Assembly: GCA_910578145.1 (NCBI GenBank) | Contig: CAJTPJ010000006.1 | Span: forward strand, 1 to 64,000 | Direction: 5' to 3' | Source of the DNA: an uncultured Christensenella sp. | GTDB taxonomy: Bacteria > Bacillota > Clostridia > Christensenellales > Borkfalkiaceae | DNA: 64,000 nucleotides | In this document: positions 26,105 through 34,939 of the stretch, in pieces | Position numbering within the stretch: the stretch's first letter is position 1 | How the letters are laid out: every line of letters begins with the position of its first letter | Position numbers and translations under genes: made by a program | Notes under the pieces: model-generated | What the model was told of the DNA's origin: nothing | Databases searched by the model: none | What the model saw: only the letters and a program-made list of their open reading frames with translations

Positions 26105-29100
26105 ATGGGTCTTATAAAGTATATCCTCGGTTCGGATTCGAGGAGCGCGCTTAAAAAACTTAACAAACTTGCCAATAAGGTTGAAGAACTTGACGGTAAA
26201 TACGCGGCGATGTCCGACGCGGAACTTAAAGACCAGACTCGCATTTTAAAAGAACGCCTTGCGGCGGGGGAAACGCTTGACGATATTATGTTCGACGCGT
26301 TTGCCGCATTCAGGGAAGCGAGCTGGCGCGTACTCGGTATGAAGCACTTCCACGTACAGATTGTGGGCGGTATATGTTTGCATCAGGGGCGTATTGCCGA
26401 AATGAAAACGGGCGAAGGTAAAACTTTGGTTTCCACGCTGCCCGCTTATCTCAACGCGCTGTCCGGCAAGGGCGTGCATATAGTAACCGTAAACGATTAC
26501 CTTGCAAAGCGCGACGCCGAGTGGATGGGTAAAGTCCATAAATTTATGGGGCTTACCGTGGGCGTGGTAGTGCCGGGTATGGACGACGCGGACAAGCAAA
26601 AATCCTATAAGTGCGATATCATTTACGCAACCAACAACGAACTCGGATTCGATTACTTGCGCGACAATCTTAAAACTTCCATTCCGCAAATGGTTCAGCG
26701 CGAGCTTAACTATTGCATAATAGACGAAGTTGACTCTATTTTAATAGACGAAGCGAGAACGCCGTTAATCATTTCGGGCAAAGGCGGCGAAAGCAGTAAA
26801 CTTTACGAGGACGTGGATAAGTTCGTACGCACTCTTAAAGGCGGATTTGACGACGATAAAAAGGACGCGGAAAAGCGCGCTCCTTCCAAAAAGAAAAAGG
26901 ACCTTTCCGAAGCGGAGCAGGCTGCGCAGGACAACCTTACGGCAATTCTCGAAGAAATGGAAAATTGGGATTACGTTATCGACCGCAAGGATAAATCGGT
27001 TACCATAACCGAAAAGGGCGCGGAGAAAGCCGAACGCTTTTTCAATATCAAAAACCTCGGCGATATAGAAAACGCCGACTTAAACCACCATATCCAGCAG
27101 GCGTTGAAAGCGCACGAGCTTTTCCATAACGGCGAGGAATATATAGTTTCGCCCGACGGTGAAATTCTTATCGTAGACGAATTTACGGGGCGCGTATTAA
27201 ACGGCAGAAGATATTCCGACGGACTTCATCAGGCGATAGAAGCCAAGGAAAAAGTTAAGGTTAAGGACGAAAACAAGACCCACGCAACCGTAACTTTCCA
27301 AAATTATTTCCGCCTTTACAAAAAACTTGCGGGTATGACGGGTACGGCTATGACCGAAGAGGATGAGTTTAGAACTATTTACTCGCTTGACGTTGTGCCC
27401 ATTCCCACCAACCGCCCCGTGCAGAGAATAGACTATTCGGATATGATTTATTCTACGGTAGAGGGCAAAAAGAAGGCAATCGTAAACGAAGTTATAGAGC
27501 GCCACGCCAAGGGGCAACCCGTGCTTATAGGTACGGTTACCGTTGAAAAATCGGAAGAAATTTCAAGGTTGCTTAGAAGAAACGGCATAAAACACAACAT
27601 CTTAAACGCGAAAAACCACGAGCGCGAAGCAGAAATAGTAGCGCAGGCGGGCAGACTTAACGCCGTTACCATAGCAACCAATATGGCGGGCCGCGGAACG
27701 GATATTTTGCTTGGCGGCAACCCCGAATACCTTTCCAAAAAGCGTATGCGCGAGGAGGGTTACGACCACGAAATGGTGGAAGTGGCTATATCTTATGCGG
27801 ACAGAGAGTTTACCGAAGAGGAGCAGAAAGCGCGGGCGCGTTACGCCGAACTTTACGCAGGTTATAAAAAGGAAACCGATGCGGAAAAGCAGGAAGTTAT
27901 TGCGGCGGGCGGACTTTGCATTTTGGGTACCGAGCGCCACGAATCGCGCCGTATCGATAACCAGCTTCGCGGACGTTCCGGCCGTCAGGGCGACCCCGGC
28001 GCATCCGTGTTCTTCATTTCGCTTGAAGACGATTTGGCAAAGAGATTCGGCGGCGAGCGTATGAAACAGCTTTACACCGTTTTCAAAATAGACGAGGACC
28101 AGTGTTTGCAGTCTAAAATGCTTACGCGCAGTATCGAAAACGCGCAAAAGGCTATCGAGGGCAGAAACTTCGGCATAAGAAAGCACACGTTGCAATACGA
28201 CGAAGTTATGAACGAACAGCGTAAAACCATTTACGGCGAAAGACTTAACGTTTTAAAGGGCGCGGACGTTCACGAGCAGATGCTTAAATATATCCCCGAT
28301 TATATCGCAAAAGTCGTGGGCGAGGCGGTTAATACCGAGGCAATGCCCGAAAAGTGGGACGAAGACGCTTTAAACGAGGCGCTTCGCCAGCGCGTTTATC
28401 CCGACGAGTGCAATTTTACCGTTACGCGGGAAATGCTTGAACGCTGGGATTACGAGCACGCTATAAATAAAATTTCCAAGGAAGTTATTAATTCCTACGA
28501 GCAAAAAATATTAAACATTTCCGAAATGACGGACGGGCAGGTGGACTATCACCAGGTAGAGCGCAACGAACTTTTGCGCAGCGTAGATAAAAATTGGATT
28601 GACCACATCGACGCTATGGACCAGCTTAGAAAGGGCATTGGTTTGCGCGGTTACGCCCAGCAAGACCCCGTAATATCCTACAAACAAGAGGGTTACGAGA
28701 TGTTTGAGGAGATGATTGACCGTATTCAAACTACCACCATTTCAAGGCTGTTAAAGGGCAGAATCGTGCGCGTTCAGCAAAACGCGCCCCAGCAGCGCCC
28801 CAACAATATAACGCCTGAAATGATGGCTAAGGCGCGCGAGGTTATGCAACGCCGCATAAAGGAACATTTAGAGCGCGAAGCCGCGGCAAAGGCGTTAAAC
28901 GGTGAAAAGGGCGAAGCTCCCGCTAACGCCGAAAGCGCGCAACCCGCGCCTGCCGAAGCTGAAAACGAGAGCAATACCGCTACGGAAAAGCCCGCTAAAA
29001 ACGGCTCGGGCGAAGGACCCGTAATCGGCGACGCGCCGCAAGCGCCCACTGCGCTTATGACTAATATCGGCGGCAAGCAGTTGCCCAAAGTCGCGCCCAA

Positions 29101-29179
29101 ATCGGCTAAAGTCGGCAGGAACGACCCTTGCCCTTGCGGAAGCGGCAAGAAATACAAAAACTGTTGCGGTAAGGTGTAA
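26105..29179 (+). CDS. secA: preprotein translocase ATPase subunit SecA
   Basis: SecA drives secretory proteins through SecYEG. The Walker A M-K-T-G-E-G-K-T is at residues 100-107, followed by the D-Y-L-A-K-R-D-A-E motif. The DEAD-type site reads I-I-D-E-V-D-S-I-L, and the second RecA fold has A-G-R-G-T-D-I. A 22-residue zinc-binding tail ends the protein (C-P-C-G-S-G-K-K-Y-K-N-C-C). At 1024 residues it is longer than usual. The extra length is a Lys/Glu-rich insert near residues 245-285 and an Ala/Glu/Pro-rich linker before the tail. prfB follows after six bases, the usual Bacillota order. Confidence 0.97.
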   Translation: MGLIKYILGSDSRSALKKLNKLANKVEELDGKYAAMSDAELKDQTRILKERLAAGETLDDIMFDAFAAFREASWRVLGMKHFHVQIVGGICLHQGRIAEMKTGEGKTLVSTLPAYLNALSGKGVHIVTVNDYLAKRDAEWMGKVHKFMGLTVGVVVPGMDDADKQKSYKCDIIYATNNELGFDYLRDNLKTSIPQMVQRELNYCIIDEVDSILIDEARTPLIISGKGGESSKLYEDVDKFVRTLKGGFDDDKKDAEKRAPSKKKKDLSEAEQAAQDNLTAILEEMENWDYVIDRKDKSVTITEKGAEKAERFFNIKNLGDIENADLNHHIQQALKAHELFHNGEEYIVSPDGEILIVDEFTGRVLNGRRYSDGLHQAIEAKEKVKVKDENKTHATVTFQNYFRLYKKLAGMTGTAMTEEDEFRTIYSLDVVPIPTNRPVQRIDYSDMIYSTVEGKKKAIVNEVIERHAKGQPVLIGTVTVEKSEEISRLLRRNGIKHNILNAKNHEREAEIVAQAGRLNAVTIATNMAGRGTDILLGGNPEYLSKKRMREEGYDHEMVEVAISYADREFTEEEQKARARYAELYAGYKKETDAEKQEVIAAGGLCILGTERHESRRIDNQLRGRSGRQGDPGASVFFISLEDDLAKRFGGERMKQLYTVFKIDEDQCLQSKMLTRSIENAQKAIEGRNFGIRKHTLQYDEVMNEQRKTIYGERLNVLKGADVHEQMLKYIPDYIAKVVGEAVNTEAMPEKWDEDALNEALRQRVYPDECNFTVTREMLERWDYEHAINKISKEVINSYEQKILNISEMTDGQVDYHQVERNELLRSVDKNWIDHIDAMDQLRKGIGLRGYAQQDPVISYKQEGYEMFEEMIDRIQTTTISRLLKGRIVRVQQNAPQQRPNNITPEMMAKAREVMQRRIKEHLEREAAAKALNGEKGEAPANAESAQPAPAEAENESNTATEKPAKNGSGEGPVIGDAPQAPTALMTNIGGKQLPKVAPKSAKVGRNDPCPCGSGKKYKNCCGKV

Positions 29180-29185
29180 AACGCA

Positions 29186-30286
29186 ATGTTTAAGGCGGAC
29201 GATTACAGATTAAAACTAAAAGCGCTTTCGGACACGCTTGCAGAGGCAAAGTACGCGCTGGATATAGATAATCTCGGCGCGCGCCTTGCCGCGCTTAAAA
29301 CCGAGCAAGAAAATCCGGAAGTTTGGCAGGACCTTGAAAAGTCCAAAAAGATAGGCAGGGAAATTTCCGCAACCGAAAACAAAATAAATTCCTATAAAAA
29401 GGGCGAAAACGCGCTGGCGGACGCATACGCGTTTATAGATTTAATAGAGGAAGCCGACGACGAAAGCCTTATACCCGAGCTTGAGGGAATGCTTTCCACC
29501 GCCGAGCAGGATATTGAAAATATGCGCATACGCGCACTTTTGCGCGGCAAGTACGACGCAAACAACGCAATTTTAAACCTGCATTCCGGCGCGGGCGGCA
29601 CCGAGGCGTGCGATTGGACGTCAATGCTTTACAGAATGTACTGCCGCTACTGCGAACAGCAGGGGTTTAAAGTTACCGAGCTGGATTTTGAAGACGGCGA
29701 CGAAGCGGGGCTTAAATCGGTTTCTTTCAAGGTTGACGGTGAAAACGCCTACGGCTTTTTAAAGGCGGAAAAGGGCGTGCACAGGCTTGTGCGCATATCC
29801 CCTTTCGACAGCAACAAACGCCGCCACACCTCGTTTGCTTCGCTTGAAGTTATGCCGGAGGTTGACGACGACAACTCCGTGGAGATTAAGGACGAGGATA
29901 TACGCATAGACGTATACCGTGCGTCGGGTGCGGGCGGGCAAAAGGTAAACAAAACCGAAACCGCAATCCGTATTACCCACTTTCCCACGGGCATAGTAGT
30001 TACTTGCCAAAACGAAAGAAGCCAGCTACAAAACAAGGCTATGGCTTTCGAGTATTTGCGCGCGAAACTCGTCGAGCGGCAGATTGCCGAGCGCGAGGCA
30101 GCCGACGCCGAGTTAAAGGGCGAAATAAAGAAAATAGAATGGGGCAGTCAAATCCGCTCGTACGTTTTCTGCCCTTATACCCTCGTAAAAGACCACCGCA
30201 CGGGCTTTGAAAACACAAACGTTCAAGGCGTTATGGACGGGGATATACAGGGATTTATTATCGACTATCTTAAAAAGACGGTATAA
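29186..30286 (+). CDS. prfB: peptide chain release factor 2
   Basis: RF2 reads UGA and UAA stop codons. The recognition tripeptide S-P-F is at residues 205-207, and the catalytic G-G-Q at 250-252. The 366 residues run in one uninterrupted frame. The self-regulating in-frame UGA with frameshift found near codon 25 in many bacteria is absent: the matching region reads A-L-D-I with no CTTTGA. RF2 levels are therefore not autoregulated in that way. The AAGGTG site lies within the end of secA, so the two genes are co-translated. Confidence 0.96.
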   Translation: MFKADDYRLKLKALSDTLAEAKYALDIDNLGARLAALKTEQENPEVWQDLEKSKKIGREISATENKINSYKKGENALADAYAFIDLIEEADDESLIPELEGMLSTAEQDIENMRIRALLRGKYDANNAILNLHSGAGGTEACDWTSMLYRMYCRYCEQQGFKVTELDFEDGDEAGLKSVSFKVDGENAYGFLKAEKGVHRLVRISPFDSNKRRHTSFASLEVMPEVDDDNSVEIKDEDIRIDVYRASGAGGQKVNKTETAIRITHFPTGIVVTCQNERSQLQNKAMAFEYLRAKLVERQIAEREAADAELKGEIKKIEWGSQIRSYVFCPYTLVKDHRTGFENTNVQGVMDGDIQGFIIDYLKKTV

Positions 30287-30292
30287 CGCCGT

Positions 30293-30332
30293 TTACTACG
30301 CCCGCCGCTTGTTTTTGCGGCGGGCGTAGTAA
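30293..30332. other. strong 16-bp perfect hairpin between prfB and tsaD
   Basis: TTACTACGCCCGCCGC and its exact complement (30293-30308, 30317-30332) flank an eight-base loop. Neither side has a T-run, so it is not a standard terminator. It may be an RNA-processing or protective structure, or a weak terminator. The tsaD ATG is 12 bases downstream with no clear ribosome-binding site. Confidence 0.6.
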
Positions 30333-30344
30333 GAAAAAAATATT

Positions 30345-31382
30345 ATGTACGATAAATCGACTTTTAAAATAAAAAGCGAGCCCGTAATACTCGGGCTTGA
30401 ATCAAGTTGCGACGAAACCGCGGCGGCGGTTATAAAGGGCAGAAAGCTGTTGTCAAGCAAAATAATATCCTCTGCAACCGAGCAGGCTAAATTCGGCGGA
30501 GTCGTGCCGGAGATAGCTTCGCGGGCGCATACCGAAGCCGTGGACGATGTCGTTAAACAGGCTGTGGACGCGGCGGGCATAGCTTTAAAGGATATCGACG
30601 CGGTGGCGGTAACTTACGGCGCGGGGCTTTTGGGCGCGCTTTTGGTTGGGCTGTCTTTTGCAAAATCGCTTGCGTTTACGCTGGGCGTGCCGCTAATTGC
30701 GGTAAACCATATCCGCGGTCACTTGGCGGCGGCGTATTTGGTGGACGAAACTCTTAAACCGCCCTTTATCAGTTTACTTGCAAGCGGCGGGCATACCGCC
30801 GTTTTACACGTTAAAAATTATACGCAGTTCGACGTTTTGGGCTCTACCTGCGACGACGCCGCGGGCGAGGCGTTTGATAAGGTCGCGCGCGTTTTAGGGT
30901 TGGAATACCCCGGCGGCGTTAACGTGGAAAGGCTTGCTCAGTGCGGCGAAAACGACGTTCCGTTGCCTAAATGCACGGTAAAAAATTCGCAAACGCTGCA
31001 ATTTTCGTACAGCGGTTTAAAAACTGCGGTTATTAATTATTGTCACACCGCACGGCAAAAAGGTGCGGAAGTAGTTAAAGAGAACGTGGCTTGCTCCTTT
31101 CAGCACGCGGCGGTGGATTCGCTGGTTAAAAAAACCGTTGAATGCGCGGTTGAACGCGGCGTAAAAATTGTTACCGCGGGCGGCGGGGTTATTGCTAACG
31201 GATATTTAAGGCAAACGTTGCAAGAGGAGTGCGCAAAGCACGGTTTAAAATTAATATTGCCGGAAAAGAAATTTTGCACCGACAACGCGGCAATGATTGC
31301 CTCCGAAGGGCTTATACAATATTTAAACGGCAACTTTGCAGATTTAAATTTAAACGCCAAGGCGCAAATTCCATTAGCATAA
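30345..31382 (+). CDS. tsaD: tRNA N6-threonylcarbamoyladenosine transferase TsaD
   Basis: TsaD transfers the threonylcarbamoyl group to A37 of tRNAs that read ANN codons, together with TsaB and TsaE. At 345 residues it is full length. The N-terminal I-L-G-L-E-S-S-C-D-E-T is typical. The metal-binding His122 and His126 are in N-H-I-R-G-H. The sugar-kinase-like phosphate motif A-S-G-G-H-T follows, with F-S-Y-S-G-L-K-T near 225. tsaB and tsaE are not in this window. Only a strong hairpin separates it from prfB. Confidence 0.96.
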   Translation: MYDKSTFKIKSEPVILGLESSCDETAAAVIKGRKLLSSKIISSATEQAKFGGVVPEIASRAHTEAVDDVVKQAVDAAGIALKDIDAVAVTYGAGLLGALLVGLSFAKSLAFTLGVPLIAVNHIRGHLAAAYLVDETLKPPFISLLASGGHTAVLHVKNYTQFDVLGSTCDDAAGEAFDKVARVLGLEYPGGVNVERLAQCGENDVPLPKCTVKNSQTLQFSYSGLKTAVINYCHTARQKGAEVVKENVACSFQHAAVDSLVKKTVECAVERGVKIVTAGGGVIANGYLRQTLQEECAKHGLKLILPEKKFCTDNAAMIASEGLIQYLNGNFADLNLNAKAQIPLA

Positions 31383-31462
31383 CGCAAATTTTCAGGTAAT
31401 AACAACGCTTGCAGGGAAAGCGTTTAACGGTTTTACAAGGGCGCGCCTCATAATTAAAATTG

Positions 31463-31491
31463 TTGCAAATCGCGCTGGCGTGTGGTATAAT
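31463..31491 (+). promoter_or_regulatory. sigma-A promoter of ileS
   Basis: TTGCAA (31463-31468), a 17-bp spacer and TATAAT (31486-31491) with TGG before it. The 23-base leader is too short for a T-box. Confidence 0.75.
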
Positions 31492-31520
31492 TAAGCGAAT
31501 AAAAAGTTTAGGTAAAAAGT

Positions 31521-34500
31521 ATGTACAGGAAAGTTGACACTTCGTTAAATTTTATAGAACGCGAAAAGGAAGTTATAGATTTTTGGAAAGAGAACGGCGT
31601 TTTTGAAAAGTCAATCGGCAAAAACGAGGGCGGAGAAGAATTTTCTTTCTACGACGGACCTCCCACGGCTAACGGAAAACCGCACGTGGGGCATATTTTA
31701 ACGCGCGTTATGAAAGATTTAATACCGCGCTACCAATCTATGAAAGGCAAGCACGTTTTGCGTAAGGCGGGCTGGGATACCCACGGCTTACCCGTAGAGC
31801 TGGAAGTTGAAAAACTTTTGGGGCTTGACGGCAAACCTCAGATAGAAAGTTACGGTATAGAGCCGTTTATAAAGCAGTGCAAGCAGTCCGTGTGGAAATA
31901 CAAGGGCGAATGGGAAAAAATGTCCGACCGCGTGGGGTATTGGGTGGATATGGACAACCCTTACGTCACCTACGACGATAAGTATATCGAATCGGAGTGG
32001 TGGGCGCTTAAAAAAATGCACGAAAAAGGACTTTTGTACAAGGGGCACAAAATAGTGCCCTACTGCCCGCGTTGCGGCACGGCGCTTTCCTCGCACGAGG
32101 TTGCGCAGGGCTACAAGCAGGTAAAGGAAAATTCCGCAATAGCCCGCTTTAAAGTCGTGGGCGAAAAAGATACGTATATCTTGGCGTGGACTACGACCCC
32201 TTGGACGTTGCCTTCAAACGTGGCTTTGTGTATGAACCCCGACGAGCCGTACGTAAAAATACAGGCGGACGGCTCTAAGTATATATTGGCGGAAGCGTTG
32301 GTTTCAAAATTTTTCGATGAATACGAAGTTTTGGACAAAAAGTCCGGCAAGGAGTGGGAGCGCCTTGAATATCAGCCGCTTTTCCCCGAAACTTCGGCTG
32401 AAATTAAGCGTATTTCACCCGCCGCCGCGCCTTTGAAAGCGCATTACGTCGTTTGCGACGGTTACGTTACTATGGGCGACGGCACCGGCGTAGTGCATAT
32501 TGCGCCCGCGTTCGGCGAGGACGACTATAAAGTAGGTAAAAAGTACGGCTTGCCCGTGGTTCAGCTTGTAAACGAGCGCGGCTGTTTTGACGAAAGGTTT
32601 AATTCTTTAAACGGCGTTTTCGCTAAAAAAGCCGATAAATCCATAATCGACAGGCTGGAAGCCGAAGGGCTTTTGTTTAAAGTTTTACCCTACGAGCACG
32701 ACTATCCGCACTGCTGGCGTTGCGACACGCCCCTTTTGTACTATGCAAAATCAAGCTGGTTTATAGAGGTTACTAAGGTAAAGGACGATATAATCGCCGC
32801 AAACCGCTCGGTTAATTGGATGCCCGACAACATAAAAGAGGGCAGAATGGGCAACTTCCTTGAAAATGTTATCGATTGGGGGCTTTCCCGCGACAGATAT
32901 TGGGGCACCCCGTTGCCCGTTTGGGTTTGTCCTGATTGCGGCGGGATAGAAGTTATAGGCAGTAAGGCGGAACTTAAACAAAAATGCGGCATTCCCGATA
33001 GCAAGGATATTGAATTGCACCGCCCGTACCTTGACGGACTTACGTGCAAATGCCCTAAGTGCGGCGGAAAAATGAAGCGCACGCCCGAAGTTATAGACTG
33101 CTGGTTTGACTCCGGCTCTATGCCGTTTGCGCAGTACCACTATCCGTTTGAAAACGCGGATTTGTTTGAAAAGACTTTTCCCGCGGATTTCATTTCGGAA
33201 GCGGTTGACCAAACGCGCGGCTGGTTCTATACTTTGTTGGTAATAAATACAATATTATTCGGCAAAGCGCCCTTTAAAAACTGCATAGTTTTGGGGCACG
33301 TCAACGATAAAAACGGCATTAAAATGTCTAAACACAAGGGCAACGTGGTAGACCCTTGGTCCGTTTTAGATAAGCAGGGTGCGGACGCGGTTAGGTGGTA
33401 TTTCTATTCTACCAGCGCGCCGTGGTTGCCTTCGCGGTTTTCTGCGGAAACGGTTTCCGAAGCTCAGCGTAAGTATATAGGCACGCTGTGGAACACGTAC
33501 GCGTTCTTCTGTCTGTACGCGGAAATCGACGGCTACAACCCGTCTAAGTTTAATTTAAAAAAATGCAAACTTTCGCTTATGGACAAGTGGATTTTGTCCA
33601 AACTCAACTCGCTTGTTAAATTTATAGACGAAAGCCTTGCAAATTACGAAATATGCGAAAGTTCGCGCGCGTTGCAGGATTTTTCAGACGTACTGTCAAA
33701 TTGGTACGTGCGCCGTTGCCGCGACAGGTATTGGGGCGCGGATATGACGGACGACAAGGCGGCGGCGTACACAACGCTTTATACCGTTTTGGTTACGGTT
33801 GCAAAATTAACCGCGCCGTACACCCCGTTTATCGCCGAAATGATGTACTCAAACTTAGTACCCGAATTTTTTAAGGACCAGCCCAAGTCGGTGCATCTGT
33901 GCGCTTTCCCCGTTTCCGACCCTTCGTTTATAAATTCTGAGCTTGAAGCGGGTATGGACGAGGTGTTGCAGATAGTTATTTTAGGGCGCGCCGCGCGCAA
34001 CGCGGGCAATCTTAAAAACCGTCAGCCGCTTTCTGAAATGTACGTGGTTACAGACAAAAATATAGAACTGTCTGACGAGGAAAAGGCAATAGTTTTAGAC
34101 GAACTGAACGTTAAGCAGTTTAAAAAGGCTTCGGACGCGGAAAAGTTTTTAAGTTATAAATTGAAACCCCAGCTTAAAACGTTGGGTCCCAAATACGGCA
34201 AACAGCTTGGCGCAATAACCAAATTTTTAAACGAATGCGACGCGAAAACGGTGGTTAACTCCGTAAAGGGCGGCGGCTTGTACGAAATAGAGGGGCTTGG
34301 CGTTACGCTGTTGCAGGAAGATTTGCAAATTTTCCCCGTAAGCGAGGAGGGCTTTGTTGCCGCCGAGGACAGGGGCGTTACGGTTGCGCTTAACTGCGAG
34401 CTTACCGAAGAGCTTATTTCCGAGGGCATAGAGCGCGAGCTGGTCTCTAAAATACAGAATATGCGCAAGGAAGCGGGCTTTGAGGTTACCGACAGGATTG

Positions 34501-34664
34501 AGGTGTGGTACAAGGCTTCGGGCAGGGCGCTTGCCGTGCTTAAAGCGGGCGGATTTGCGCCCGACGTGCTTGCCGAAAAGGTTGCCGAGGGCTTGCCCGA
34601 CGGGTTTACCAAAGAGCAAAACGTTAACGGCGAAACCGTTACTTTAACGCTCATAAAACGCTGA
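31521..34664 (+). CDS. ileS: isoleucyl-tRNA synthetase, type 2
   Basis: IleRS charges tRNA-Ile. The HIGH-type site is P-P-T-A-N-G-K-P-H-V-G-H (H55, H58). The KMSKS-type site reads K-M-S-K-H at residues 601-605. The editing domain has T-T-P-W-T-L-P-S-N near 225, and a long C-terminal tRNA-binding part completes 1047 residues. Length and the P-T-A-N-G signature place it in the eukaryote-like type 2 group (IleS2), which is associated with natural mupirocin resistance. Resistance here is an inference. A hairpin follows that overlaps the feoA start. Confidence 0.96.
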   Translation: MYRKVDTSLNFIEREKEVIDFWKENGVFEKSIGKNEGGEEFSFYDGPPTANGKPHVGHILTRVMKDLIPRYQSMKGKHVLRKAGWDTHGLPVELEVEKLLGLDGKPQIESYGIEPFIKQCKQSVWKYKGEWEKMSDRVGYWVDMDNPYVTYDDKYIESEWWALKKMHEKGLLYKGHKIVPYCPRCGTALSSHEVAQGYKQVKENSAIARFKVVGEKDTYILAWTTTPWTLPSNVALCMNPDEPYVKIQADGSKYILAEALVSKFFDEYEVLDKKSGKEWERLEYQPLFPETSAEIKRISPAAAPLKAHYVVCDGYVTMGDGTGVVHIAPAFGEDDYKVGKKYGLPVVQLVNERGCFDERFNSLNGVFAKKADKSIIDRLEAEGLLFKVLPYEHDYPHCWRCDTPLLYYAKSSWFIEVTKVKDDIIAANRSVNWMPDNIKEGRMGNFLENVIDWGLSRDRYWGTPLPVWVCPDCGGIEVIGSKAELKQKCGIPDSKDIELHRPYLDGLTCKCPKCGGKMKRTPEVIDCWFDSGSMPFAQYHYPFENADLFEKTFPADFISEAVDQTRGWFYTLLVINTILFGKAPFKNCIVLGHVNDKNGIKMSKHKGNVVDPWSVLDKQGADAVRWYFYSTSAPWLPSRFSAETVSEAQRKYIGTLWNTYAFFCLYAEIDGYNPSKFNLKKCKLSLMDKWILSKLNSLVKFIDESLANYEICESSRALQDFSDVLSNWYVRRCRDRYWGADMTDDKAAAYTTLYTVLVTVAKLTAPYTPFIAEMMYSNLVPEFFKDQPKSVHLCAFPVSDPSFINSELEAGMDEVLQIVILGRAARNAGNLKNRQPLSEMYVVTDKNIELSDEEKAIVLDELNVKQFKKASDAEKFLSYKLKPQLKTLGPKYGKQLGAITKFLNECDAKTVVNSVKGGGLYEIEGLGVTLLQEDLQIFPVSEEGFVAAEDRGVTVALNCELTEELISEGIERELVSKIQNMRKEAGFEVTDRIEVWYKASGRALAVLKAGGFAPDVLAEKVAEGLPDGFTKEQNVNGETVTLTLIKR

Positions 34665-34697
34665 ATTTGTTGACTTATTTCGACATTAAAATTAAGG

Positions 34698-34730
34698 AAC
34701 TCTCATAGATTAAATCTATGAGAGTTTTTG
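34698..34730 (+). terminator. terminator-like hairpin containing the feoA start codon
   Basis: A perfect 13-bp stem, AACTCTCATAGAT / ATCTATGAGAGTT (34698-34710, 34714-34726), has a 3-base loop and a T5 run. The feoA ATG (34718-34720) is in its right arm. AAGGA at 34695-34699 is at its left base. It can end the ileS transcript and also mask feoA translation. Confidence 0.7.
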
Positions 34731-34939
34731 ATTTGCAAATGGGCGACGTTGCCACCGTTACTAAAATAGACCTTGCGGGAGGCGCGCGCGAAAGGTTGTA
34801 CGCGCTTGGCATTAAAGAGGGCGAAAAGATAGAAATTATAAGTTTTTCGCTTTTGAAAAGCAGTGTGTTGATATCTTGCAACGCCGTGCGCGTTGGGCTT
34901 AGAAAAAGTATGGCGCAGAAAATAGAGGTGGAAGTTTGA
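34718..34939 (+). CDS. feoA: ferrous iron transport protein A
   Basis: FeoA is a 73-residue SH3-like cytoplasmic partner of the FeoB Fe(II) transporter. The sequence follows the family: a short N-terminal strand, M-G-D-V-A-T-V-T-K-I, G-G-A-R-E-R-L-Y-A-L-G-I near residue 20, and a C-terminal I-E-V-E strand. The family N-terminus fits the ATG at 34718. That codon lies inside the stem at 34698-34726, with the nearest purine-rich site 18 bases away, so translation is probably weak or regulated. The next in-frame ATG (34739) is a possible alternative. The stop overlaps the feoB TTG. Confidence 0.88.
   Translation: MRVFDLQMGDVATVTKIDLAGGARERLYALGIKEGEKIEIISFSLLKSSVLISCNAVRVGLRKSMAQKIEVEV

Noticed and set aside
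31383..31520. T-box leader for ileS
   Set aside because: The promoter at 31463-31491 leaves only about 23 bases of leader. No T-box sequence or terminator is seen.
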